In this document: positions 42,266 to 51,024 of the stretch, in pieces
Position numbering within the stretch: position 1 is the stretch's first letter
Layout: the number at the start of each line of letters is the position of its first letter
NCBI RefSeq assembly: GCF_050122995.1
Contig: NZ_JBNLIA010000002.1
Location: forward strand, 248,001 to 312,000
Length of the DNA: 64,000 nt
Direction: 5' to 3'
Origin: Haloparvum alkalitolerans
GTDB taxonomy: Archaea; Halobacteriota; Halobacteria; Halobacteriales; Haloferacaceae
Notes under the pieces: model-generated
Told to the model about the DNA's origin: nothing
What the model saw: the letters and a program-made list of their open reading frames with translations, nothing else
Database searches by the model: none
Made by a program: the position numbers and the translations under genes

Positions 42266-43498
42266 TCAGTTCCCCAGCCAGCGGTCCTTCGCGAACCCGA
42301 CGAGCAGCGGCAGGTCGTCGAGGTGGATCAGCCGCCGCAGCGCGGCGGGGTTTCCGCCGTTGACGGCCGCGAGCACGTCCTCGTTCGTCTCCCCCAGGTC
42401 TGCCATCAGGCGGTCGTACCGGTCGTTGGGGGCGAGGTACAGAAGCTCCGTCATCAGCAGCCGCCTGCGGGCGTTCGGCGCGACCTTCGAGTGCCAGAGG
42501 TCGTCGTACGTCGCCATCGCGGCCGCGGAGGTGTCGACTTCGCCGGTCAGACAGCGGTCCGCCGTCGCGGCGGCCGCGCGGCCGGACTGCATCCCCTTGT
42601 GGATCCCCTCCCCCCAGAGCGGGTCGATAGTGGGGACCGTGTCGCCGACCGCCATGAACGAGTCCGTGCTCAGGCCGGTCGGCAGCTGGATGTGCGCGGA
42701 GCCCCGGTGAACCTTCCCGTCCATCTTCTCGGCGTTCCGGAACCGGGGGTCCCGGTCGAGCCACTTCTCGAGATAGCCGTCGATGGTCGTCCCCTCCTCG
42801 GCGAACTCGCGGTGGCGGTCGTTCTGGATGTAGCAGAGCCCGACCTTCGCGGTGTCGCCGCCGGTGTGGAAGATCCACGAGTAGCCGCCGGGTGCGATGT
42901 CGTGGTCGAGCCGGAGCATCATCGCGCCGCGGAGGTCCGCGTAGTCGGGATGATTCACGTCGACTCCCTCCATCTCCCACTCGATGCCGATCGCCTGGTT
43001 CTCCCGCTTCAGATCCACGACGTCGAGCTTTTTCGCCAGCGGCGCCGCGGGACCGGTCGCGTCGACCACGATCTCCGCGCGGACCTCCTCGTCGCCGCCG
43101 TAGCGGACGCCGACGACGTCGCCGTTCTCCGTGATCGGCGCGGAGACGCGGGCGTCGAAGCGGTACTCGGCGCCCTTCTCGCGGCCGTCCGAGACCAGCC
43201 ACTGTTTGAACTCCGCGAACTCCAGGACCGCGCCCGGTTGGTGCTGGACGTAGTGACGGTTGGGCGACTCCAACACCACGTCGTCGGTGAACTGCATCAC
43301 CACGTCGTCGGGCACGCCGAACGACGACATCATGGAGGGGAACGTCCCCGCGGTCGACTTGTTGCTCTGACGCGGGAACTCGGACTCCGGCTCCGTCTCG
43401 AGCACGAGGACGTCGTAGTCCCGCGCGGCGAGGTCGCGGGCACACTGTGCGCCCGCGGGGCCGGCTCCGGCGATGACCACGTCGAAACGGTCGCTCAT
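42266..43498 (-). CDS. Geranylgeranyl reductase family flavoprotein
   Basis: A 410-residue FAD-dependent enzyme. The N-terminal FAD motif is VVIAGAGPAGAQCARDLA, and the middle motif VVDATGPAAPLAKKL and the late GDTVPTIDPLWGEGIHKGMQSG are typical of the geranylgeranyl reductase family. Members saturate the double bonds of archaeal membrane lipids or of menaquinone side chains; this one may be either. A TATA-like TGATAAAT lies about 30 bases before the ATG, fitting a leaderless transcript. The gene is divergent from the lipoprotein at 43685. Confidence 0.88.
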   Translation of the reverse strand: MSDRFDVVIAGAGPAGAQCARDLAARDYDVLVLETEPESEFPRQSNKSTAGTFPSMMSSFGVPDDVVMQFTDDVVLESPNRHYVQHQPGAVLEFAEFKQWLVSDGREKGAEYRFDARVSAPITENGDVVGVRYGGDEEVRAEIVVDATGPAAPLAKKLDVVDLKRENQAIGIEWEMEGVDVNHPDYADLRGAMMLRLDHDIAPGGYSWIFHTGGDTAKVGLCYIQNDRHREFAEEGTTIDGYLEKWLDRDPRFRNAEKMDGKVHRGSAHIQLPTGLSTDSFMAVGDTVPTIDPLWGEGIHKGMQSGRAAAATADRCLTGEVDTSAAAMATYDDLWHSKVAPNARRRLLMTELLYLAPNDRYDRLMADLGETNEDVLAAVNGGNPAALRRLIHLDDLPLLVGFAKDRWLGN

Positions 43499-43653
43499 AG
43501 CCGAAGGTGATGCCCGCGATTTATCAGTATTGCTGAAGCGTCGTGTCCTCCGCGAGTCGACGGGTTTCGCGACCGACGCCCCGACCGCCGCCGCCGACCG
43601 TCGACGCCGACCGCTGGACGGAAACGGCGACGCGCCGCCGCGGCCGCGCGGGG

Positions 43654-43659
43654 TTTATA
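43654..43659 (+). promoter_or_regulatory. TATA box of the lipoprotein gene
   Basis: TTTATA, about 28 bases before the ATG at 43685, as in leaderless haloarchaeal promoters. Confidence 0.55.
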
Positions 43660-43684
43660 CCGCTTGACGCGATTACTGGTACCC

Positions 43685-44299
43685 ATGCGAACCAAGATCG
43701 TCGCCGCACTCGCGGTCGTCGTGCTGCTCGCCGGCTGTACGGGCGGCGCGTACAGCTTCGAGTCCTCGCCCGCGAGCGTGCCCGACGGCGCGCTCTCCGA
43801 GGCGGGCTACGAGCCCATGGAGCCGGAACCGTTCACGATCAACGAATCCGTCGAGGTCGCCGGTGTGAGCGCCGACGTCACGGCCACCTCGTGGACCGCG
43901 ACCTACCCCAGTAGCGAGCGGCAGGCCTCGCTCACGGTCGCGTCGACGCCCGACGCGACGATCGCCGGGCAGTCGGTCAACCCCGTCGTGCGGCTCTCGA
44001 ACGAGGAGCTGGTCCAGCGCGTCCTCGACCGGGCCGGCGATTCGGCCAACCTCAACGCCAGCGACGTGGAGGTCGTCGGCTCCGAGACGCGGACCGTTCT
44101 CGGCACGGAGACCGAGGTGACGACCTTCGCGACGACCACGCAGGTGAACGGAGAGGACGTGCCGCTCCGCATCCACCTCGCGACCGTCGCCCACGAGGGC
44201 GACGTGGTGGTCCTCGTCGGCCTCCATCCGGCCGCGGTCGACGAGAAGGCGACGCTCCTGGACCTGATGGAGACCGTCGAGCATCAGGGCGCGGAGTGA
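43685..44299 (+). CDS. Haloarchaeal lipoprotein (DUF6517-like)
   Basis: A 204-residue exported protein. The N-terminus is a Sec-type signal (TKIVAALAVVVLLAGC) ending in a lipobox Cys; the mature part is a beta-rich domain of about 180 residues with an Asn/Ser/Thr-rich composition. It resembles a family of small haloarchaeal lipoproteins of unknown role (I recall DUF6517, not certain). The start at 43685 was preferred to 43664 because the signal peptide begins there and a TATA box lies 28 bases upstream. Confidence 0.75.
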   Translation: MRTKIVAALAVVVLLAGCTGGAYSFESSPASVPDGALSEAGYEPMEPEPFTINESVEVAGVSADVTATSWTATYPSSERQASLTVASTPDATIAGQSVNPVVRLSNEELVQRVLDRAGDSANLNASDVEVVGSETRTVLGTETEVTTFATTTQVNGEDVPLRIHLATVAHEGDVVVLVGLHPAAVDEKATLLDLMETVEHQGAE

Positions 44300-44391
44300 C
44301 GCGGCGGGGTTCGAGACGCCCGCTGCCGACGCGGAAACGCGCCGGTCGCTAACGAACTCTCGACGCCGCGGAAAAGGCTGCGGACGGCGGG

Positions 44392-45255
44392 TCAGTAGAA
44401 CTCGCGGACGAGGTCGGTCGCGCCCTGGGGCGCGCCGTCGGGGATGATCGACATGTCCTCGTCGACGCCGTGCTGCTCGTGGTACGGCACCGAGTCCTCG
44501 TCCTTGTAGACGACGCCCTGATACTCCTTGTTCTGGTCGAGGATGACGTCCTTCGCCGCCTCGCGGTCGGTCGGGTCGTGGTCCTCCTCCTTGAGGTCCA
44601 CGAGGTTGTCGCGGAAGTAGTCGTAGGTGTCCACGTCGTTGAACGTGACGCACGGCGAGTAGACGTTCACGAAGCCGAAGCCGTCGTGCTCGACGGCCTC
44701 CTGCACGATCTCCTGGTGGCGGAGCGCGTCCGAGGAGAACGACTGCGCGATGAACGTCGCGCCGGACGCCAGCGCCAGCGCGTGGGGATTAACCGGCGGC
44801 TGCTTCGGCCCCTCCGGCGTGGTGGCGGTCTCGAAGTCCTCGCGCGAGGTCGGCGAGGCCTGCCCCTTCGTCAGCCCGTAGATGCGGTTGTCCATCACGA
44901 CGTACGTCATGTCGACGTTGCGCCGGACGGCGTGGACGAAGTGACCCGCGCCGATGGAGTAGCCGTCGCCGTCCCCGCCCGCGACCATCACCTCGATGTC
45001 GGGGCGGGCGATCTTCACGCCCGTGCCGACGGGTAGCGCGCGTCCGTGAACGCCGTGAAGCGCGTAGCTGTGCATGTACGTGCCGATCTTGCCGGAACAG
45101 CCGATGCCGGCCACGACGAAGGTGTTGTCGGGGTCGTTGCCCGTCTCGGCGAGGGCCTTCATCATGCCGTTCATGGTCCCGAAGTCGCCGCAACCCGGGC
45201 ACCACGTCGGCTGCTTGTCGGACTTGAAGTCGGTGAATCGGATGTCTGAGCTCAT
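44392..45255 (-). CDS. korB: 2-oxoacid:ferredoxin oxidoreductase, beta subunit
   Basis: A 287-residue beta subunit that carries thiamine diphosphate and a [4Fe-4S] cluster. CPGCGDFG near the N-terminus gives two cluster Cys (a third is in GIGCSGKIG), and the ThDP/Mg motif is MVAGGDGDGYSIGAGHF with DNRIYGLTKGQASPTS after it. With the alpha subunit it decarboxylates 2-oxoglutarate or pyruvate and passes electrons to ferredoxin, as in the haloarchaeal citric acid cycle. It starts three bases after the stop codon of the alpha gene, so the two form an operon. Confidence 0.95.
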   Translation of the reverse strand: MSSDIRFTDFKSDKQPTWCPGCGDFGTMNGMMKALAETGNDPDNTFVVAGIGCSGKIGTYMHSYALHGVHGRALPVGTGVKIARPDIEVMVAGGDGDGYSIGAGHFVHAVRRNVDMTYVVMDNRIYGLTKGQASPTSREDFETATTPEGPKQPPVNPHALALASGATFIAQSFSSDALRHQEIVQEAVEHDGFGFVNVYSPCVTFNDVDTYDYFRDNLVDLKEEDHDPTDREAAKDVILDQNKEYQGVVYKDEDSVPYHEQHGVDEDMSIIPDGAPQGATDLVREFY

Positions 45256-45258
45256 TGG

Positions 45259-47016
45259 TTACGCCTCCACCCCCGTCGCGAGGGACTCCCTGATCTCCTC
45301 TGCGAGTTCGTCGGCCTTGAACCGCACGCCGGTGTACTTGTTGACGCGGTCGACGCGCTCGAGCACGTCGTGCTCGACGATGTCCGCGAACTGGCCCGTC
45401 TCGTTACACTCCACGACGATCGTCTGGTCGGCCGCCGCCACCGCGTCCGACAGGTCCGGCCGCGGGAAGATGTACGGCACCGAGAGCACGCGGATGTCGA
45501 TCCCGCTCTCCTCGAGCAGGTCGAGCGCCTCCGCGAGCGCCCCCTCGTTCGACCCCCAGGTGATGACCAGGTTGTCGGCGTCCGGGTTCCCGAACTCGCG
45601 CGGGCTCCAGTCCTCGCGCGCCTCGGCCGTCTCGACCTTCCGGTTGCGCTTGTCGACCTGCTCGACGCGCATCTCGGTGTCCTCGGTCCGGCGGCCCTGC
45701 TCGTCGTGCTCCAGGCCGGTGGACATGTGCGCGCCGCCCGACGTGCCGGGGAACGCGCGCGGCGAGATGCCGTCCTCGGTGATCTCGTGCGGCTGGAACC
45801 CGCCCGACTCGGAGAGGTGCTCGTCGATGTCGGCCTCGTCGACGACGAAGCCGCGGTCGACCTCCACCTCGTCCATGTCGAAGGTGTCCGGCGTGAACGT
45901 CTGCTCGGTGACCGCCATCGAGAGGTCCGCGGTGAGGTACACCGGGATCTGGTACTTCTCGGCGAGGTTGAACGCCTCGACGGTCTTCCAGAAGCACTCC
46001 GCGATGGTCGTCGGTGCGAGGACGAACCGCGGCACCTCGCCGTGGCCGCCGTACAGCATGCCGTTGAGGTCACCCTGCTCCTGCTTCGTCGGCATCCCGG
46101 TCGAGGGACCCGAGCGCATCACGTTACAGATGACCAGCGGCGTCTCCGAGGTCGCGATCAGGCCGAACGTCTCCGTCATCAGGTCGATCCCGGGGCCGGA
46201 GGTGGCGGTCATCGAGCGCGCGCCCCCGCGGGCAGCCCCGAGCGCCATGTTGATCGCGGAGAGCTCGTCCTCCGCCTGGATGACGTGTCCGCCGAACTGC
46301 TCGATGCGGCCCTTCAGGTAGGTCATCACGTCCGTCGCGGGCGTGATGGGGTAGCCGGCGTAGAACCGGCAGCCGGCCGCGATGGCGCCCATGCCGATCG
46401 CCTGGTCGCCGTTGAGCAGGACGTAGTCCTCGTCGGTCGTCTCGAGGTCGTAGTCGAACTCGTGGTCGTACTCCTCGGCGACGTACTCCTGACCCGCGCG
46501 GGCCGCCTCCTTGTTGTTGTCGACGAGCTGCTGGCCCTTGTCCTTGAAGCGCTTCGTCAGCGCCGAGTCGAGGTTCTCGATCGGGAAGTTCGTCACCTCG
46601 CAGGCCGCCCCGAGCGCGACGACGTTGCGCATGATGGCCCCGCCGGCCTCCTCGGCCAGCCGCTTGAGCGGCACGTCGAGCCCCACCATCTCGCCGGGGA
46701 TCTCGACGTCCTGCATCGTCGTCCGCTCGCCGTCGTAGATGATCACCGAACCGTCGTGGAGCTCGTCCAGGTTCTCCTCGATGGTCCGGGGCGTCAACGC
46801 GATCAGCACGTCCAGTCGGTCGACGACGCTCTGTACCTTGTCGACGGACGTGCGAACCTTATACGCGGTGTAGCCGCCGCGAATCCGGGACGCGAAGTCC
46901 TTCGACGTGAACACGTGTCGACCCGCTCGGGAGAGCGCTTGCGCGAAGATCTTCCCCGTCGAGTCGATGCCATCGCCGGCTTCCCCGCCGATGGCCCAGT
47001 TGAAGTCCGCAGCCAT
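45259..47016 (-). CDS. korA: 2-oxoacid:ferredoxin oxidoreductase, alpha subunit (gamma-alpha fusion)
   Basis: A 585-residue subunit in which the gamma domain (FNWAIGGEAGDGIDSTGKIF to about residue 190) is fused in front of the alpha domain, with the alpha signature YPITPATDVMTYL and TSGPGIDLMTE. This fused layout is the one known from Halobacterium. The start at 47016 (MAADFNWAIGG) was chosen because the gamma fold begins there and a TATA-like CTTTTGATTGG lies about 30 bases upstream; the Met 30 bases earlier would be inside the promoter. Operon with korB. Confidence 0.95.
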   Translation of the reverse strand: MAADFNWAIGGEAGDGIDSTGKIFAQALSRAGRHVFTSKDFASRIRGGYTAYKVRTSVDKVQSVVDRLDVLIALTPRTIEENLDELHDGSVIIYDGERTTMQDVEIPGEMVGLDVPLKRLAEEAGGAIMRNVVALGAACEVTNFPIENLDSALTKRFKDKGQQLVDNNKEAARAGQEYVAEEYDHEFDYDLETTDEDYVLLNGDQAIGMGAIAAGCRFYAGYPITPATDVMTYLKGRIEQFGGHVIQAEDELSAINMALGAARGGARSMTATSGPGIDLMTETFGLIATSETPLVICNVMRSGPSTGMPTKQEQGDLNGMLYGGHGEVPRFVLAPTTIAECFWKTVEAFNLAEKYQIPVYLTADLSMAVTEQTFTPDTFDMDEVEVDRGFVVDEADIDEHLSESGGFQPHEITEDGISPRAFPGTSGGAHMSTGLEHDEQGRRTEDTEMRVEQVDKRNRKVETAEAREDWSPREFGNPDADNLVITWGSNEGALAEALDLLEESGIDIRVLSVPYIFPRPDLSDAVAAADQTIVVECNETGQFADIVEHDVLERVDRVNKYTGVRFKADELAEEIRESLATGVEA

Positions 47017-47122
47017 GCTGTCTCTGGCTTCATCCGGACCAATCAAAAGGCTTCTGAAAGCATGAACCGGGGCATTATCTAAAAGTTCGCCCGATAGCGG
47101 GCATATAGAAAACGAACGTTCA

Positions 47123-47272
47123 TCATTTGTGTCTCTTAACGCCGATAATCTCGTGTATGTCCACCGAATTCGGAGAGTCGCCCCGCCGCTCCCCGTCGGT
47201 CATCGGCAACTGTCGTGAACGCGGCCCGGATCCGCGGTGCGTTTCGGCAATTTCTGTATCCGAATTCGTCAT
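47123..47272 (-). CDS. Possible small acidic protein (49 residues)
   Basis: An open frame with a hydrophilic product (MTNSDTEIAETHRGSG at the start, IHEIIGVKRHK at the end). Nine of 49 residues are acidic, which fits a halophile better than most spurious frames, but no domain or promoter is evident. It sits in the 400-base gap between korA and the flavin-reductase-like gene. Confidence 0.25.
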   Translation of the reverse strand: MTNSDTEIAETHRGSGPRSRQLPMTDGERRGDSPNSVDIHEIIGVKRHK

Positions 47273-47300
47273 CCGTCGAATCTGGGCGGTGCGGGTGTGC

Positions 47301-47332
47301 CGCGGAACCGGAGCGCCGCGGAACCGGAGCGC
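47301..47332. repeat. Two tandem 16-base units
   Basis: CGCGGAACCGGAGCGC occurs twice in immediate succession (47301-47316 and 47317-47332), followed by a partial third (CGCGAAG). It lies in the non-coding gap before the flavin-reductase-like gene. Confidence 0.6.
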
Positions 47333-47413
47333 CGCGAAGCAGGCCCCGTCCCAGTTCCGGGCTACCCTCGCCCGAAGCACAACCCTCATTCGGCGCACGG
47401 CCGAGAGGCCGGT

Positions 47414-48064
47414 ATGGACACGACGGTCACAGTCACCGCGTCGGCGTCGGTCGGCCCGGACACGGTCGCGGTGCGGTTCGCGACCCCCGAGGGCTTCACC
47501 GCGGAGCCGGGGCAGTTCGTGAAGATCTCCGCGACGGTCGAGGGGGAGGGATACGCGCGCTTCTACACCCTCTCCTCCCCGGACGTGGACGAGGAGTTCG
47601 AGGTCACCATCGAGGTCGACCCCTCGGAGGGCGGCCCGTTCTCGGAGTACCTCGCCGGCCTGAGCGCGGGCGACGAGGTGGAGATCTCGGGCCCCTACGG
47701 CGACGACCACTACGAGGGCGAGGCGCGCGTCGTGGTCCTCGCGGGCGGGCCCGGCATCGGCCCCGCGGTCGCGATCGGCGAGCGCGCGCTCGCGGACGGC
47801 AACGAGGCCGCGGTCGTCTACCGCGACGACGCGCCGGCCCACGGCGCCCGCCTGAACGACCTGCGGGAGCACGGCGCGTCCGTCCACGTCGTGGGAACCG
47901 ACGAGACCGAGGCGTTCGACGAGGCGGTCGAGGAGGCGGTCACCGGCGCCGACGACGAGCAGGTGTTCGTCTTCGGCTTCGCGCCGTTCGTGGCGGCCGC
48001 GGGCGACGCGATCGAGGCCGCCGGCGGCGACCCCGACGCCGCGAAGGTCGAGAACTTCGGCTAG
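47414..48064 (+). CDS. FAD/NAD(P)-binding oxidoreductase (ferredoxin reductase-like)
   Basis: A 216-residue protein of the ferredoxin-NADP reductase fold. The FAD region has the R-x-Y-T/S motif as RFYTLSSP, after a beta-barrel (PDTVAVRFATPEGFTAEPGQFV); the NAD domain begins VVVLAGGPGIGPAVAIGER. The C-terminal Cys-containing region found in many full-length family members is absent, and the protein ends in KVENFG. It probably shuttles electrons between NAD(P)H and a flavin or iron-sulfur partner. The start is the ATG where the barrel begins; the upstream frame is not conserved-looking. Confidence 0.87.
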   Translation: MDTTVTVTASASVGPDTVAVRFATPEGFTAEPGQFVKISATVEGEGYARFYTLSSPDVDEEFEVTIEVDPSEGGPFSEYLAGLSAGDEVEISGPYGDDHYEGEARVVVLAGGPGIGPAVAIGERALADGNEAAVVYRDDAPAHGARLNDLREHGASVHVVGTDETEAFDEAVEEAVTGADDEQVFVFGFAPFVAAAGDAIEAAGGDPDAAKVENFG

Positions 48065-48164
48065 GCGACGCTCGCCGCGGCGCCGCGTTCGCCGTTTTCG
48101 TCCCGGCCGGGGATCGAACCGCTGGGACTCGAGACTCCCGGTGCGTCCCGTTGGATATCTGTGC

Positions 48165-48480
48165 GGCGGTTTTTCTGTCTCCGCCGATCCTGCTGATCGG
48201 GACGGCACCACCAGAGCGCCTCGGCCACCGCCCCAGCCACCGCCCCAGCCACCGCCCCAGCCACCGCCCCAGCCACCGCCCCGCACCGCACAGCAGCCTC
48301 ACACCTCCCCAGCCTCGGGTCGGCCGCGGCCGCGGAACCGCACAGCAACGCAGCGCGGCCGCGGCCGGCCCTCCCTCGCGCGGTCGCGGCGACACGCGTT
48401 GCGGTCGCCGCGGCGCGCGCCGACGGCACGGCACCGCCACCGCACTGCCCCGCACAGCACCGCCGCCGGCCGAGCGTTTT
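48165..48480 (+). repeat. Dispersed GC-rich repeat, copy R3
   Basis: A TTTTT tract near 48171 precedes the head motif GATCCTGCTGATCGGGACGGC (48186-48206). The body has a 12-base tandem array (48224-48283), the shared word CAGCAGCCTCACACCTCCCC, GGCCGCGGCCGCGG runs, and the tail GCGCGCGCCGAC. The order matches R1 and R2. The frames through it are Pro/Arg/His-rich and not credible proteins. It fills the gap between the flavin-reductase-like gene and the Nudix gene. Confidence 0.7.
48224..48283 (+). repeat. Tandem array of a 12-base unit
   Basis: Five consecutive copies of GCCACCGCCCCA (the last ends in G). It is confined to repeat copy R3; at the same place R1 and R2 have related but diverged words of ACCGCCCC type. 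Confidence 0.75.
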
Positions 48481-48553
48481 TCCGGGATCGCGCGGAATTC
48501 CCGCCGTGAGTGCAGCCCGACTGAGGCAGTCGCGCCGCATCGCCCGCGGGCAC

Positions 48554-49153
48554 TCAGACCGGGAAGTCGGCGTCGGGGTCGACGACGCGGTCGACCTGCG
48601 GCGGCATGGTCCAGTCGGTCGTCAGCTCCAGCAGCTGGACGAGCATGCGGCCGGTGGCGCCCCAGACGGTGTAGCCGTCGACGCGGAAGAAGTGGACGCG
48701 GTGGTCGCCGTACTCCGGGTGGTCGCGGCGCTCCGATTCGTAGTTGGCGAGGTCGGTGAGCGCGGCGACCGGGAGGACCACCACCTCCGCGACCTCGCTC
48801 TCGTCGGGGACGTACTCGCGGTCGGGGACCGTCGCGACGAACGGGCGGACGGCGTAGTCGGTGACCGTGGTGATGTCGTCGAGGGCGCCGTGGATCTCGG
48901 TCTCCTCGGGGCGGAGGCCGATCTCCTCGTTGGCCTCCCGGAGCGCGGTCGCGCGGAGGTCAGCGTCGGAGGGCTCGCGACCGCCGCCGGGGAAGCTCAT
49001 CTGCCCGGGATGCTCGCCGAGGTGGTCGGCGCGCTTTGTGAACAGCAGGTGGGGCTCGTCGTCCCGTCGGAGGAGGGGCGCGAGGACCGCCGCTTCGCGC
49101 GCGGCGTCGGTGACCGCGACCGGCGTGCGGTGCCGGAGCCCGGACAGGTCCAT
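48554..49153 (-). CDS. Nudix hydrolase (CoA pyrophosphatase-like)
   Basis: A 199-residue Nudix protein. The Nudix box is present as GGREPSDADLRATALREANEEIGL, spanning the G-x5-E-x7-R-E-x2-E-E-x-G pattern, and the segment before it (LLFTKRADHLGEHPGQMSFPGG) matches CoA pyrophosphatases of the NudL type. These split CoA or acyl-CoA into phosphopantetheine and 3',5'-ADP. The first conserved acid of the box is displaced here, so exact specificity is uncertain. It stands alone between the repeat and the glycosyltransferase region. Confidence 0.9.
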   Translation of the reverse strand: MDLSGLRHRTPVAVTDAAREAAVLAPLLRRDDEPHLLFTKRADHLGEHPGQMSFPGGGREPSDADLRATALREANEEIGLRPEETEIHGALDDITTVTDYAVRPFVATVPDREYVPDESEVAEVVVLPVAALTDLANYESERRDHPEYGDHRVHFFRVDGYTVWGATGRMLVQLLELTTDWTMPPQVDRVVDPDADFPV

Positions 49154-49270
49154 GCCCGGATCTGGGTCCCGGCCGGCGTTAGTCTTGTCCTCCGTGCAGT
49201 CCCGGCCGGGATCCTGCGACTGTGTCGGGCGGCCGCCCGGCCGCGGCGACCGGCGCCGCTCGCGTCGCCG

Positions 49271-49849
49271 TCACTCGGCGTCGACCAGCGCCTCGGTCAG
49301 CCGGTCGCGCACGTCGTCGGTCTCTACGGGCGCCCACACGTCGAGGTCGTAGCAGACATCGAGCAGGGTCTCGGCGCGGTCGCCCCCGCGGGACCCCGAT
49401 GCGTCGAGGAGGGCGTCGGCCTCCGCGCGGAGCCGGCTCGCCACGGCGCGCCCGAGCGCCTCGCGGTCGGGGTCCCGCTCCTCGACGTCGAGGATGTGCG
49501 GCAGGTCCTCGGCGCGCTCGGGCAGCGTCGGGAACGCGGCCGGCCCGACCGCGAGGCGGTCGTCGTCGGTCACCGCCGGGACCCCCCCTGCGTCCGCGGG
49601 CGGACCGTCGTCCGCCGACTCGCCGTCGTCGACCGGAACCAGCGCGTACTCGCGGATCGCGGCGTCGACCGCCGCGTCGACCGCCGCGTCGTCCACGTCG
49701 GCGCCCCGCTTGAACGCCAGCTCCGAGAGGGCGGCCCGCAGCTCGGCGCGCGTGAGCGCGCCGAACAGGTCGACGACGCCGGCTATCTCGTCGCGGGCCG
49801 CGACGCTGGCGGCCGGGTTCTCCCCGGCGGGCACCTCGGGGTCGGTCAC
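49271..49849 (-). CDS. Conserved acidic haloarchaeal protein, unknown function
   Basis: A 192-residue protein beginning with GTG. The first part is helical (ARDEIAGVVDLFGALTRAEL) and the second half acidic with a regular helical pattern (RLRAEADALLDASGSRGGDR). No membrane segment, cysteine motif or catalytic signature is visible. The start overlaps the stop codon of the glycosyltransferase gene by three bases, so it is translated with it and may modulate or assist that enzyme. I do not recognise the family. Confidence 0.75.
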   Translation of the reverse strand: MTDPEVPAGENPAASVAARDEIAGVVDLFGALTRAELRAALSELAFKRGADVDDAAVDAAVDAAIREYALVPVDDGESADDGPPADAGGVPAVTDDDRLAVGPAAFPTLPERAEDLPHILDVEERDPDREALGRAVASRLRAEADALLDASGSRGGDRAETLLDVCYDLDVWAPVETDDVRDRLTEALVDAE

Positions 49850-50943
49850 GCGTCGAGCACCTCCGAGAGGTCGGCCCGCGCCGCCTCGCGGACCGCGTCG
49901 GGCGAGAGCCCCGTCTCGGCCCACGCCGGGAGCCGGGTGTCCGTCCCGGGCGCGGCCACGGAGTCGGCGTACGTCTCGACCTGCGCCAACTCCGCCTCGC
50001 GGTCGTACTCGAACCCGTTGAACGCGGCGTCGGTGGCGTACCCGGTCACGATCCGCTCGGCTGCGTCCCGGTACCGCCCCGGAAGCGCGCCGAGGTCCGG
50101 GTCGACGCCGTGGTCCGCGAGCGTCCGGAGGACCGCCCCCGTGACCGCCTCGCTCATGTCGGCGAGCCCGGTCGGCCCGCGGACGGAGCGGTGGTCGTGC
50201 TCGTAGCGCCCGAGGTCGACCTGCGCCGAGCCGGAAAACCCGGCCTGCGCGAACGCGTCGCCGAGCGTTCCGACCTCCAGGCCCCAGCCGCGGGGGATCC
50301 GCATCCCGGCGACCAGGTCGCTCGTCGCCGCGAACTCCCCCGCGAGCGCGTACCGGAACGCGCCGAGATAGTCCAGGATGGGCGCGTCGTGCGCGTCCGC
50401 GAGCGCTCGCACGAGGGGACGATACAGCAGGCGGAACAGGCGTCCGTAGAGCTTCCCGTCCTCGACGCGGGCGTAGTAGCCCTTCGAGAAGGCGTGGCCG
50501 TGCGCGAGCGGGAACAGCAGGCGCGGGACGTACGCCGGCGTGTAGCTCCGCGTGTCCGCGTCGTGGACGACGACGAACTCCTCGGTGATCGCCCGGCCGA
50601 GCCCGAGCCACACGTCGCGGCCCTTCCCGCGCTCGCCGTCGAGGCCGTGCTCGGCGAGCAGCGTCGCCAGTCGCGGCCCGTCACACCAGAGCGTCTCCAC
50701 GGGGAGGTCGAACTCGCCCAGCCACTCGTGGAACGACCCGGCGTGTTCGGGGGTCGCGCGCAGCGGCACGACCACGCGCGCCGGGTCGACAGCCTCCAGC
50801 GCGGTCAGCACGCGCTCGGCCGCCAGCCCGCCGTACTCGCGTTCCGTCATCGGCACCACCACCGCCGCGCGGTCGGTCGGCGCGTCCGGCGTCCGGTCCG
50901 TCAGCGCGTGGAGGGTCGTCACGCGCTCCTGGACGTACTCCAT
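49846..50943 (-). CDS. Glycosyltransferase, glucosyl-3-phosphoglycerate synthase-like
   Basis: A 365-residue GT-A glycosyltransferase. The nucleotide-sugar part has AAVVVPMTEREYGGLAAERV at the front and the metal motif VVHDADTRSYTP, followed by FSKGYYARVEDGKLYGRLFRLLYRPLV and IPRGWGLEVGTLGD, which are typical of GpgS (glucosyl-3-phosphoglycerate synthase) and its mannosyl counterpart. These enzymes start synthesis of compatible solutes such as glucosylglycerate. Whether this haloarchaeal version uses GDP- or UDP-sugar cannot be seen. Its stop overlaps the start of a small acidic protein gene. Confidence 0.85.
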   Translation of the reverse strand: MEYVQERVTTLHALTDRTPDAPTDRAAVVVPMTEREYGGLAAERVLTALEAVDPARVVVPLRATPEHAGSFHEWLGEFDLPVETLWCDGPRLATLLAEHGLDGERGKGRDVWLGLGRAITEEFVVVHDADTRSYTPAYVPRLLFPLAHGHAFSKGYYARVEDGKLYGRLFRLLYRPLVRALADAHDAPILDYLGAFRYALAGEFAATSDLVAGMRIPRGWGLEVGTLGDAFAQAGFSGSAQVDLGRYEHDHRSVRGPTGLADMSEAVTGAVLRTLADHGVDPDLGALPGRYRDAAERIVTGYATDAAFNGFEYDREAELAQVETYADSVAAPGTDTRLPAWAETGLSPDAVREAARADLSEVLDA

Positions 50944-51024
50944 CGACCGAAGGGACGGCCGGACGCCTCAAAAGGTCGCGGGTCGCGGACGGTGCAGCCG
51001 GTCCGTCGCCGGCCCGAGCGAGCG

